A stretch of DNA of 52,400 bases. Origin: an uncultured Pelagibacteraceae bacterium (GTDB lineage: Bacteria; Pseudomonadota; Alphaproteobacteria; Pelagibacterales; Pelagibacteraceae). This document shows, one piece after another, positions 8,905 to 16,877 of the stretch. Below the pieces are notes generated by a model that was not told the origin of the DNA, did no database searches, and worked only from the letters and a program-made list of their open reading frames with translations. How positions within the stretch are numbered: position 1 is the stretch's first letter; every line of letters starts with the position of its first letter. The stretch spans positions 1 to 52,400 of the forward strand of contig CACFTH010000004.1 in NCBI GenBank assembly GCA_902569185.1. The letters are read 5' to 3'. The position numbers were made by a program, and so were the translations under genes.

Positions 8905-10340
8905 TAACCTACACTACCTTCAAGACTAATACCAACCAGCTTTTGAGCCTCAACAGCAAACTCCATTGGCAATTGCTGTAATACTTCTTTGCAGAAACCA
9001 TTTACTATTAAACTTACTGCTTCTTCTTGATTGAGCCCTCTTTGATTACAATAATAAAGTTGCTCTTCATTTATTTTTGAGGTCGTGGCTTCATGTTCAA
9101 CTGTTGATGAAAAATTTTTATTTTTAATATATGGAACGGTATGTGCCCCACACTTATTTCCCATTAATAATGAGTCACATTGAGTGTAATTTCTTGAGTT
9201 GGAAGCTTTTCTGGAAATATCTACCAATCCCCTATAGGTATTATCTGCTTGACCTGCTGATATTCCTTTAGAAATAATTTTGCTCCTAGTATTTTTACCT
9301 AAGTGTATCATCTTTGTCCCTGTATCCGCTTTCTGATGATTATTAGTAATTGCAATTGAGTAAAACTCACCAACTGAGTTATCTCCTTGAAGTATACAAC
9401 TAGGATATTTCCAAGTTATGGCTGAACCTGTTTCAACCTGTGTCCAAGAAATTTTTGAATTTTTTCCTCTACATGCCCCTCTTTTAGTTACAAAATTATA
9501 TATGCCACCTTTTCCATCTTTATCTCCTGGATACCAATTTTGAACCGTCGAATATTTGATTTCAGCATCATCTAAAGCTACTAGCTCTACATTAGCAGCG
9601 TGCAACTGATTTTCGTCTCTCATTGGTGCAGTACATCCTTCCAAATAACTCACATAACTTCCTTTGTCTGCTATAATTAGTGTTCTCTCAAACTGACCTG
9701 TGTCAGATGCGTTTATTCTAAAATACGTAGATAACTCCATTGGACATTTAACATTCGGGGGTATGTAAACAAATGAACCATCTGTGAAGACTGCTGAGTT
9801 GAGAGTTGCAAAATAATGATCGGTAATTGGTATTACAGATCCTAAATATTTTTTTACTAAATCTGGATGTTTTTGAATCGCTTCAGAAATTGAACAAAAT
9901 ATAATGCCTTTTTTTGTTAATTCTTCTTTGTAAGTAGTTGCAACTGAAACTGAGTCGAAAACTGCATCAACAGCAACCCCGCTTAATCTTTTTTGCTCTT
10001 GTAATGGAATACCTAATTTTTTATAAGTTTCTAATAATTTTGGATCTACTTCATCTAAACTTTTGGGCTTTTCCGAAGCAGACTTAGGTGCTGAGTAATA
10101 ATACAAATCTTGATAATCAATTTTTGGATATTTTGGTTTTTGCCAATCTGGTTCTTTCAAATTTTTTAATCTTTCAAAGGCTTTTAATCTCCATTTTAGC
10201 ATCCATTCTGGTTCTTTTTTCATTTTGGAAATAAATTTTATAGATTTTTCGCTTAAGCCTTTTGGAGCTTTTATGCTCTCTATATCTGTTGTGAAACCGT
10301 ATTTATAATCTTGGTTAGTGTTAATATTTTGATTTTTCAT
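8904..10340 (-). CDS. sufB: Fe-S assembly scaffold subunit SufB
   Basis: This 478-aa SufB is the main scaffold subunit on which clusters are built with SufC and SufD. Recognisable blocks are [13 protein letters not shown], the [19 protein letters not shown] segment, YLEGCTAP, the [21 protein letters not shown] stretch, [17 protein letters not shown], and [13 protein letters not shown], which holds a conserved cysteine of the cluster site. It is the first structural gene after iscR, with a 37-nt gap, and its stop overlaps the VOC start. Confidence 0.97.
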   Translation of the reverse strand: MKNQNINTNQDYKYGFTTDIESIKAPKGLSEKSIKFISKMKKEPEWMLKWRLKAFERLKNLKEPDWQKPKYPKIDYQDLYYYSAPKSASEKPKSLDEVDPKLLETYKKLGIPLQEQKRLSGVAVDAVFDSVSVATTYKEELTKKGIIFCSISEAIQKHPDLVKKYLGSVIPITDHYFATLNSAVFTDGSFVYIPPNVKCPMELSTYFRINASDTGQFERTLIIADKGSYVSYLEGCTAPMRDENQLHAANVELVALDDAEIKYSTVQNWYPGDKDGKGGIYNFVTKRGACRGKNSKISWTQVETGSAITWKYPSCILQGDNSVGEFYSIAITNNHQKADTGTKMIHLGKNTRSKIISKGISAGQADNTYRGLVDISRKASNSRNYTQCDSLLMGNKCGAHTVPYIKNKNFSSTVEHEATTSKINEEQLYYCNQRGLNQEEAVSLIVNGFCKEVLQQLPMEFAVEAQKLVGISLEGSVG

Positions 10341-10377
10341 TAATTCACACTTCGGTTATTTTGTTTTAATAAATCAC

Positions 10378-10767
10378 TTAAACTTTTATTTTCAAAAAAA
10401 AAGTATTTATATGCTGCTCTAAATCATCCCAAAGATTATGGGTAATACATTTTGTATTCTTTCCATTACATCCTTTTTTAGAGTCTTTTTTACAATTTAA
10501 AGTTTTTACTTTTTCATCAACCGCAAAAATTATATTTGATAGTTTTATCTCTTTTGGGTTTTTATCAAGAATATAACCACCTGACGGACCTCTGACACTC
10601 TTAACAAGTTTACCGTTTTTAAGTTTTGCGAATAACTGTTCTAAGTAGGAAAGAGAGATGTTTTGTCTTAAAGATATATCATTTAGACTTACAGGCTTGT
10701 CGCTTTGGAAAGAAGCCAGATCAGCCATAGCCATTACTGCGTATCTTCCTTTGGTTGTTAATTTCAT
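10378..10767 (-). CDS. iscR: Rrf2-family Fe-S sensing regulator, IscR-like
   Basis: This 129-aa winged-helix repressor begins MKLTTKGRYAVMAMADLA, the classic Rrf2/IscR start. The DNA-binding part includes ISLSYLEQLFAKLK and the VRGPSGGY wing. Three cysteines, Cys92, Cys100 and Cys107, match the [2Fe-2S] ligand cluster of the family, with spacing (8 and 7) closer to RirA than to E. coli IscR. It heads the suf run and most likely represses it according to Fe-S status. An AAGGA ribosome-binding site precedes ATG 10767. RirA-type iron sensing is the main alternative. Confidence 0.92.
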   Translation of the reverse strand: MKLTTKGRYAVMAMADLASFQSDKPVSLNDISLRQNISLSYLEQLFAKLKNGKLVKSVRGPSGGYILDKNPKEIKLSNIIFAVDEKVKTLNCKKDSKKGCNGKNTKCITHNLWDDLEQHINTFFLKIKV

Positions 10768-10784
10768 ATAATCCTTTATTTATA

Positions 10785-10825
10785 TGGGTTATTTAATAAT
10801 CCCTAGTAAATTAGTCAACTTCAAT
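10785..10825 (-). promoter_or_regulatory. Promoter with IscR-site-like element upstream of iscR-suf
   Basis: On the minus strand the segment from 10820 to 10801 reads AGTTGACTAATTTACTAGGG. TTGACT (10818-10813) is a good -35 box, and TAAATA (10795-10790) sits 17 bp further as a weak -10. The same 20 bases resemble the IscR type-1 operator (GACT, five-base spacer, then a GGG-containing half). Overlap of operator and -35 would give autorepression of the iscR-suf operon. The assignment rests on resemblance only. Confidence 0.5.
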
Positions 10826-10899
10826 AATAAATAAATTTGCCACATTAAAAAACGTGCTATAAATCTATTTTTTTTTTGAAAGTAATTATCATTATTAAA

Positions 10900-11556
10900 A
10901 TGAAACAGAAAAGTGTAGAAATTTTTATTCCAGGACCGAGCGGTAGATTAGAAGGCAAATATTTCAAAAATTCAAAAAATAATTCTCCCGTGGCTATAAT
11001 TTTACAACCTCATCCACAATATGGAGGCACGATGAATAATAAAATCGTTCAGGAGACATATAACGTTTTTGTAAAAAATAATTTTTCTGTTTTGAGAATT
11101 AATTTTAGAGGTGTTGGTAAAAGTGAAGGTACATTTGATAATGGTCAAGGTGAACTTTCTGATGCTGCTGCTGCACTAGATTGGATTGAAAGAGAAAATC
11201 AAGATTATAGTCAGTGTTGGGTTTCAGGTTTTTCTTTTGGTTCTTTAATATGTATGCAGTTAATAATGAGAAGACCTGAAGTTAACAAATTTATAGCGAT
11301 AGCACCTCAGCCAAATGTATATGACTTTACATTTCTAGCTCCCTGCCCAGCCTCTGGACAAGTTGTTTATGGTGAAAAGGATGAATTAGTTTCAAGAGAT
11401 AGTATTAATGAATTGAACAATAGACTGAAATCTCAAAAGGGTATTGAAGTAAATTTTTCAGAAATAAAAGGGGCAAATCATTTTTTTAAAGAAAAAGAAG
11501 AAGAATTAAAAAAAACTATAGACAAATATATTAAAGATAAAACAAAGCTTATTTAA
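10900..11556 (+). CDS. Alpha/beta hydrolase
   Basis: This 218-aa cytoplasmic alpha/beta hydrolase has the oxyanion segment LQPHPQYGGTMNN, the LRINFRGVGKSEG strand-turn, and the nucleophile elbow GFSFGS, where Ser replaces the middle X of GXSXG. Late in the chain are VYGEKDELV (acid) and IKGANHFF (catalytic His). ATG 10900 is preferred over an in-frame TTG at 10876, which would add a short IIII-rich stretch. The substrate is unknown. The gene is convergent with anmK, overlapping it by 8 nt, and divergent from iscR. Confidence 0.86.
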   Translation: MKQKSVEIFIPGPSGRLEGKYFKNSKNNSPVAIILQPHPQYGGTMNNKIVQETYNVFVKNNFSVLRINFRGVGKSEGTFDNGQGELSDAAAALDWIERENQDYSQCWVSGFSFGSLICMQLIMRRPEVNKFIAIAPQPNVYDFTFLAPCPASGQVVYGEKDELVSRDSINELNNRLKSQKGIEVNFSEIKGANHFFKEKEEELKKTIDKYIKDKTKLI

Positions 11557-12670
11557 ATTTAATTAAGGTTCCCCCAATCGTTGGCGAAGAACATCCTGTT
11601 GTGTCGGGAAAAGAAATTGGTTCATTAATAATATTTCTTATTGCTAAAAAGGCAAACGCTTGTGACTCTACAAAATCACCATCTACACCATAATCATCTA
11701 TAGGTTGGAGTATGATTTCTTTAAGAGACCTTTGCTTTATTCTATTTATCAGTGATTTATTTTTTCTACCTCCACCACAAATTAAAACCCTATAAAGTTT
11801 TTCCCTTAAATTGGATAATAGTGAAGATAAAGCAGCTCCAATAATTCTTCCGGTAAAGTCTGTTAATGTCGCCGTTCCATCTTCAAGAGATAATCCTCTA
11901 GCAAAAGAAACATCAAAATCATTTACATCTAGTGATAAAGTTTTTTTATTTGATCTGTTTGAATAAAGCTCCTGAGCTTGTTCAAGAATAATTTCATTAG
12001 TCTTTCCAACAGAAGCTAGATGTCCATCCTCATCAAATTTTTTATTAGAATTTTTTCTTACCCATGCATCGATCAAGCAGTTACCAGGTCCTATATCTCT
12101 GCTAGTAAAATCATAAGGTAGATAATTACCTACAATTGTTATATTAGAAATGCCTCCAATATTTAGTACACATGATGGGACTTGAATTCGATTTTGTTTT
12201 AAAATCAATTGATGAAAAATTGGCGTTAGGGGAGCTCCTTCACCTCCGTTTTTTATATCATTTTCTCTAAAATTATAAACAATATTTTTTTTTGTGAGTT
12301 TTGATAATAAATTTCCGTCACCAAGCTGGACAGAAATTTTTTCATCTGCATTATGATAAATAGTTTGACCATGAAATCCTACAATATCTAATTTATTTTT
12401 TTTTAAAATTTCACTTACAACCTCAACATGATACATTGTTATTTTTCTCTCTAAATTTTTAAGATCTTTTGTAAAATTTTTTAAGTCTTTTGTGTTGTTA
12501 ATTTTTTCTTTAATAGAGTGAATGGTTTCATAAATATTGTCTTGATACTTGTAGTACTTATTAAATAATACTTCATATTTGGATATCCCATCTGATCTGA
12601 TTATTGATGCATCAATCCCATCACCAGATGTACCACTCATTAAACCCAAAGATGTATATTCTTTGTTCAT
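11549..12670 (-). CDS. anmK: Anhydro-N-acetylmuramic acid kinase
   Basis: This 373-aa enzyme phosphorylates and opens anhydro-MurNAc during peptidoglycan recycling. The N-terminal GLMSGTSGDGIDASI is the diagnostic motif. It is followed by VGFHGQTIYH, LNIGGISN, the DIGPGNCLIDAW active-site segment, and CGGGRKNKSL near the C-terminus. It lies divergent from tyrS with a 57-bp intergenic region and overlaps the convergent hydrolase by 8 nt. No other recycling gene lies next to it. Confidence 0.95.
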   Translation of the reverse strand: MNKEYTSLGLMSGTSGDGIDASIIRSDGISKYEVLFNKYYKYQDNIYETIHSIKEKINNTKDLKNFTKDLKNLERKITMYHVEVVSEILKKNKLDIVGFHGQTIYHNADEKISVQLGDGNLLSKLTKKNIVYNFRENDIKNGGEGAPLTPIFHQLILKQNRIQVPSCVLNIGGISNITIVGNYLPYDFTSRDIGPGNCLIDAWVRKNSNKKFDEDGHLASVGKTNEIILEQAQELYSNRSNKKTLSLDVNDFDVSFARGLSLEDGTATLTDFTGRIIGAALSSLLSNLREKLYRVLICGGGRKNKSLINRIKQRSLKEIILQPIDDYGVDGDFVESQAFAFLAIRNIINEPISFPDTTGCSSPTIGGTLIKFK

Positions 12671-12697
12671 ATTTATATTTATTTATAGTTATTTTAG

Positions 12698-12703
12698 TAT
12701 AAT
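12698..12703 (+). promoter_or_regulatory. Candidate -10 box for tyrS
   Basis: A perfect TATAAT lies in the 57-bp anmK-tyrS divergent gap, 25 bases before the tyrS ATG, implying a short leader of roughly 18 nt. No good -35 hexamer is found 16-18 bp upstream, so this is a position-based suggestion in AT-rich DNA. Confidence 0.35.
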
Positions 12704-12727
12704 AGTAGGTTTAGCATATAAAATTCT

Positions 12728-13969
12728 ATGAAAAATAGCTTTTTATCTGAAATGAGATCTCGTGGTTATCTAAATCAATGTACCGATTTAGAAAATCTTG
12801 AGAAAATTTCAAAAGATAAGTCAATTAAAGCTTACATTGGCTTTGATTGCACAGCACCTAGTTTGCATGTTGGAAGCTTATTGCAAATTATGCTTTTACG
12901 GCTTTTGCAGAGACACGGTCATCAACCTATAGTGCTTTTAGGTGGAGGAACCACGCTAATCGGCGACCCATCTGGTAAAGACTCTACTAGAAAAATTTTA
13001 AAACAAAAAGATATTAAAAAAAATATCTCAAGTATCAAAAAACTTTTTGAAAAATTATTACCAGTAAAAAATAAGAAAATAAAACCCATTTTTGTAGATA
13101 ATTATCAGTGGCTTTCTAAACTAAAATACATTGATTTCTTAAGAGAAATAGGAAAGCACTTTACAATTAATAAAATGCTTTCTTTTGATAGTGTTAAACT
13201 TAGGTTAGACCGAGAACAATCACTTAGTTATATGGAATTTAATTATATGATTTTACAGTCTTATGACTTTTATCAATTGTATAAGAAACATGATTGTATT
13301 TTACAAATGGGAGGCTCGGATCAGTGGGGAAATATAGTAAGTGGTGTAGAGTTAATAAGAAGAATTTTGCAAAAAAACTCTTATGGATTAACAACTCCAC
13401 TCATTACTTTATCGTCAGGTGCTAAAATGGGAAAAACTGAAAAAGGTGCAGTGTGGTTAGATCAGAAAATGTTCACACCATATGACTATTGGCAGTTTTG
13501 GCGAAATACTTCAGATGATGATGTAAAAAAGTTCCTGAATTATTTTACTGAAATCGAGATTAATGAATTATCTGAAAAAATTGAAAATGAAAAAGATATT
13601 AATAATCTAAAAATACTTTTAGCAAATGAAGCAACAACTATTGTACACGGTATAAAGGCTGCTAAAGATTGTGCTGCCACAGCAAAGGAAACTTTTGTCA
13701 AGGGAGGTTTGGGCAAAAATATTCCTGTGAAAACAATTAGTAAGAAGAAATTATCAGAAGGAATTAATATTATAGAATTAATTTTTCAAAATGGTTTGGC
13801 CAGTTCAAAAAGTGAGGTTAGAAGAATATTAAAAAACAATGGAATTAGAGTAAATGATAACGTAATAAATGATGAAAAAAAAATAATAAATATGGAAAAC
13901 GTATCAAAAGATAACTCTATTAAACTATCAATAGGTAAGAAAAATCATATAAAAGTTAAAATTATCTAG
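12728..13969 (+). CDS. tyrS: Tyrosyl-tRNA synthetase
   Basis: This 413-aa class I aminoacyl-tRNA synthetase charges tRNA-Tyr. It contains the HIGH-like HVGSL in FDCTAPSLHVGSLLQ, the GGGTTLIGDPSGKD segment, the tyrosine pocket QSYDFYQL and QMGGSDQWGNI, and the KMSKS-equivalent KMGKT at residues 233-237. A C-terminal S4 RNA-binding domain (SKSEVRRILKNNGIRVND) completes it. The end overlaps the convergent AsmA-like gene by 8 nt. Confidence 0.97.
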   Translation: MKNSFLSEMRSRGYLNQCTDLENLEKISKDKSIKAYIGFDCTAPSLHVGSLLQIMLLRLLQRHGHQPIVLLGGGTTLIGDPSGKDSTRKILKQKDIKKNISSIKKLFEKLLPVKNKKIKPIFVDNYQWLSKLKYIDFLREIGKHFTINKMLSFDSVKLRLDREQSLSYMEFNYMILQSYDFYQLYKKHDCILQMGGSDQWGNIVSGVELIRRILQKNSYGLTTPLITLSSGAKMGKTEKGAVWLDQKMFTPYDYWQFWRNTSDDDVKKFLNYFTEIEINELSEKIENEKDINNLKILLANEATTIVHGIKAAKDCAATAKETFVKGGLGKNIPVKTISKKKLSEGINIIELIFQNGLASSKSEVRRILKNNGIRVNDNVINDEKKIINMENVSKDNSIKLSIGKKNHIKVKII

Positions 13970-15782
13970 CCTCCTTTTTTTTATATTCTTCAAGCGTACG
14001 AGTTATAAATCTTGGAGTTAAAGTTTTTACAGGATTTACAGTAGTTTTTAAATTATTTGTTGGACCTTTTATTTTAAAACTGATACCAAAAAGACCATCA
14101 CCAGTTTTTTTTCCAATTAGAATATCTCCAAATATAGGAATTTTTGATACTAAAGAATTTAAAGTTTTTGCAGGTATCAGTGTCCCACGCAAACTCAAAA
14201 TATTCTTTCTCTTATCAAAATAACCTTCGACTAAAATTGAAATTGAAGGGCCAATTAAAAAGATCTCTTTTATATCCATCCACCCATTTTCTATTTGATA
14301 AACTATAGATAACTTATCAAAAGATATGCCTTCTCCCTTTAATGCATCTGTTAAACCCCTTAAATCTGCAAGACTTAACAATTTTGCAAAACCAGGTGCT
14401 TGGTTAAGTTTGAAATTTTCAATTTCCAGGTTCGATGAGTTTTTATTTTTATTAGTTTTTGATGTAAAAAATAAATTTCCTCCTTCTAAACCTTCAAAAA
14501 ATTCATAACTATTAACTAATGGTTTTGCTTCATCAGAATAAATCTCTAATACACTGCTATTTGTTTTTTTTTCTTTTTTAAGAGATATATCTAAAAATCT
14601 ATCTTTACTAAATTCACTTTTAGCACTAATTTTTTCCAGACTTCCTTTTTTAATTAAGCCCACGAGTCTAAAATCATTTAAGGGTATGTCTGTACTGGTC
14701 ATTACCTCATTAAAATCTATTTCTAGATTTTTTGTAATTGTTTTTAAAAAATTATTTTTATTTTCATTACTATCTATTTCTTCTAATAAAATAGACGCAT
14801 CAAAGATTCTTCCTTTAATTTTAATACTCTTTTTATTTTCAATTATAAAATCATTATTTACCTTATTGTTATCTTTAGTTTTGACTTTAATTTTTTTAAA
14901 ATCGTTTAGTTGAAATTTGTCATTCAAAGATACATTTTCTATTTGAAAAAAATTTTCAGAGTCTTTTAAAATTAAATTTTTTATTTTAATATTATTATTT
15001 TTATTTATTTCCAAATTGGTATCGAGCAAAAAAACCTCCCCTTTTTTGAAATTTTTTTTAATAATTGGTATTTTTTCATGATTATTTTTAATTAAAATCT
15101 TTGATTTACCCTTTAAAAATTTTGAATTTTTTTCGTTTGAAATATTAAATACCCCTTTTTGCAAACGGATATTTTTGTAATCTAAATTCAAACTATCAAT
15201 TACTATTTCATTATCTTTAAATAAAAAATTTAAATTTAAAGAAGATATTCTATTATTTAAATTTATTCTTAAAATTGTGTCTTTTATGTTTCCAGAAATA
15301 ATTAAATTTTCAATTTTATATTTATCATCAAAATTAAATGAGGATTTTAATTTTACTTTTGCCTTTTCTAACTTTTTTAAATTGCTTTTAATTAATTTAT
15401 TTTCTAATAAATTTAACATTTGAGGTTTTAATAAATCAATATCAATATAATTTGTTTCTAACTCTACATTTTTAATTCCAACCTCGTTTTTAATTAAAAG
15501 AACTAAATCTAGATTTGCTTTTAATGATTTTATAGGAATATCAATAGATTTATACTCAATTTTGGGATCAATAAATTTTACTAGTAAATTAATTTTTTTA
15601 ATATCTAAAAGAAAAGATATTTTTTTAAAATCAAGATTTATTATTTTTTGATTTTTTTCGATCTCTGTTTTTATAATCTTATTAAATCTATCGGTTTGAT
15701 ATCCATAAAAAGATAGGTAAAGGATAAAAATTGAAACTGTCAATAAAATTAATAAAGTTAAAGATATAAAAAACTTTTTCAT
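13962..15782 (-). CDS. AsmA-like/YhdP-type envelope protein
   Basis: This 606-aa protein has one N-terminal membrane anchor (residues about 5-27) followed by a long, lysine and asparagine rich, beta-strand-prone periplasmic region. The C-terminal block matches AsmA-like/DUF3971 proteins: the FEGLEGGNLFFTSK segment, LSLADLRGLTDALKGEGISFD, FLIGPSISILVEGYFD, SLRGTLIPA and GLFGISFKIKGP. Large AsmA-like proteins are thought to bridge the envelope for phospholipid transport to the outer membrane. At about 600 aa this one is shorter than E. coli YhdP. It follows prfB with a 2-nt gap. Confidence 0.8.
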   Translation of the reverse strand: MKKFFISLTLLILLTVSIFILYLSFYGYQTDRFNKIIKTEIEKNQKIINLDFKKISFLLDIKKINLLVKFIDPKIEYKSIDIPIKSLKANLDLVLLIKNEVGIKNVELETNYIDIDLLKPQMLNLLENKLIKSNLKKLEKAKVKLKSSFNFDDKYKIENLIISGNIKDTILRINLNNRISSLNLNFLFKDNEIVIDSLNLDYKNIRLQKGVFNISNEKNSKFLKGKSKILIKNNHEKIPIIKKNFKKGEVFLLDTNLEINKNNNIKIKNLILKDSENFFQIENVSLNDKFQLNDFKKIKVKTKDNNKVNNDFIIENKKSIKIKGRIFDASILLEEIDSNENKNNFLKTITKNLEIDFNEVMTSTDIPLNDFRLVGLIKKGSLEKISAKSEFSKDRFLDISLKKEKKTNSSVLEIYSDEAKPLVNSYEFFEGLEGGNLFFTSKTNKNKNSSNLEIENFKLNQAPGFAKLLSLADLRGLTDALKGEGISFDKLSIVYQIENGWMDIKEIFLIGPSISILVEGYFDKRKNILSLRGTLIPAKTLNSLVSKIPIFGDILIGKKTGDGLFGISFKIKGPTNNLKTTVNPVKTLTPRFITRTLEEYKKKEAR

Positions 15783-15784
15783 AT

Positions 15785-16877
15785 TTATTTTTGACCAAAA
15801 ATTCCTGCTTCAATAAATTTATCAATATTTCCATTTAACACTCCATCTGGATTTGTATCCTCTATTTTGTATCTGAGGTCTTTTACCAACCTGTAAGGTT
15901 GTAAAACATATGATCTAATTTGGTGTCCCCAGCCAATTTCTGTTTTTGAGTCTATTTGACTTTGACTTTTTTCTTCTCTTTTTTGCAATTCGTGCTCGTA
16001 AAGTCTTGCCTTAAGCATTTTGAAACATGTTTCCTTATTTTTGTGTTGGGATCTTTCGTTTTGACATTGAACAACAATTTTAGTTGGTAAGTGAGTAATT
16101 CTTACAGCACTGTCTGTTGTATTTACGTGTTGACCGCCTGCTCCACTTGATCGATAAGTATCAACTCGTAAATCTTTTTCGTCAATTACAATATCGATTG
16201 AATCATCGACTGATGGGTAAACCCATATACTTGCAAAACTTGTGTGCCTTCTAGCACCTGAGTCAAATGGAGATATTCTTACTAAACGATGTACGCCTGA
16301 CTCTTTTTTCATCATGCCGTATAAATTTTCTCCGTTAACTTTAAGCGTAGATGATTTGATGCCAGCTTCTTCTCCCTTGTGCTCACTAATCAGTTGATAG
16401 TCAAAACCCTTTTTATCAAACCATTTTAGATACATTCTTCTTAACATATCAGCCCAATCTTGGCTTTCTGTTCCACCAGCACCGGCATGAATCTCAATGT
16501 AAATATCTAAATTGTCATTTTCTCCAGATAGAAAACATTTTGTCTCAAACGTTTTAATTTCTTTAAAAGTATTTGAAATTTTTTTTTCGCAATCGTTTAG
16601 TATTTCTAAATTTTCTTCCTCTAATGCAAGCTTATTCAAATCCTTTAAATTATTTAATTCGTTTACTGTATTTTTATAAAAATTTAAAATTCCTTCGAGA
16701 AAATTTTTTTCTTTTGTTATTTTTTTTGATTTGTTTGCGTCTTTCCAAAAATCTTTTTTTGCTATCTCTTGATCTAGAATACCAATCCTGTCTTCGACAC
16801 TTTTTTTATCAAAGATACCCCCTAATATTTTTTAGAGACTTTTCAGACAAATTAGCTTTTTTTTCAAAATCACTCAT
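15785..16877 (-). CDS. prfB: Peptide chain release factor 2, with programmed +1 frameshift
   Basis: RF2 ends translation at UGA and UAA. The gene starts at ATG 16877 and reads MSDFEKKANLSEKSLKNIRG, then YL, then meets TGA at 16811-16809. Skipping one base there gives DKKSVEDRIGILDQEI and continues in frame to 15785, for a protein of 363 aa (E. coli RF2 is 365). The body carries the stop-recognition SPF motif (RISPFDSGARRHTSF) and the GGQ motif (SSGAGGQHVNTTDSAV). A start at the internal ATG 16639 would remove the N-terminal domain. The start overlaps the PBP1A stop (TAATG). Confidence 0.95.
16808..16823 (-). promoter_or_regulatory. RF2 autoregulatory +1 frameshift site
   Basis: The minus strand reads AGGGGGTATCTTTGAT. 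The internal Shine-Dalgarno-like AGGGGG (16823-16818) is followed by the slippery CTT and then the in-frame stop TGA, identical to the well-known prfB recoding site. When RF2 is scarce, the ribosome pauses at UGA and slips +1 to read GAT, restoring RF2 synthesis. Confidence 0.95.
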
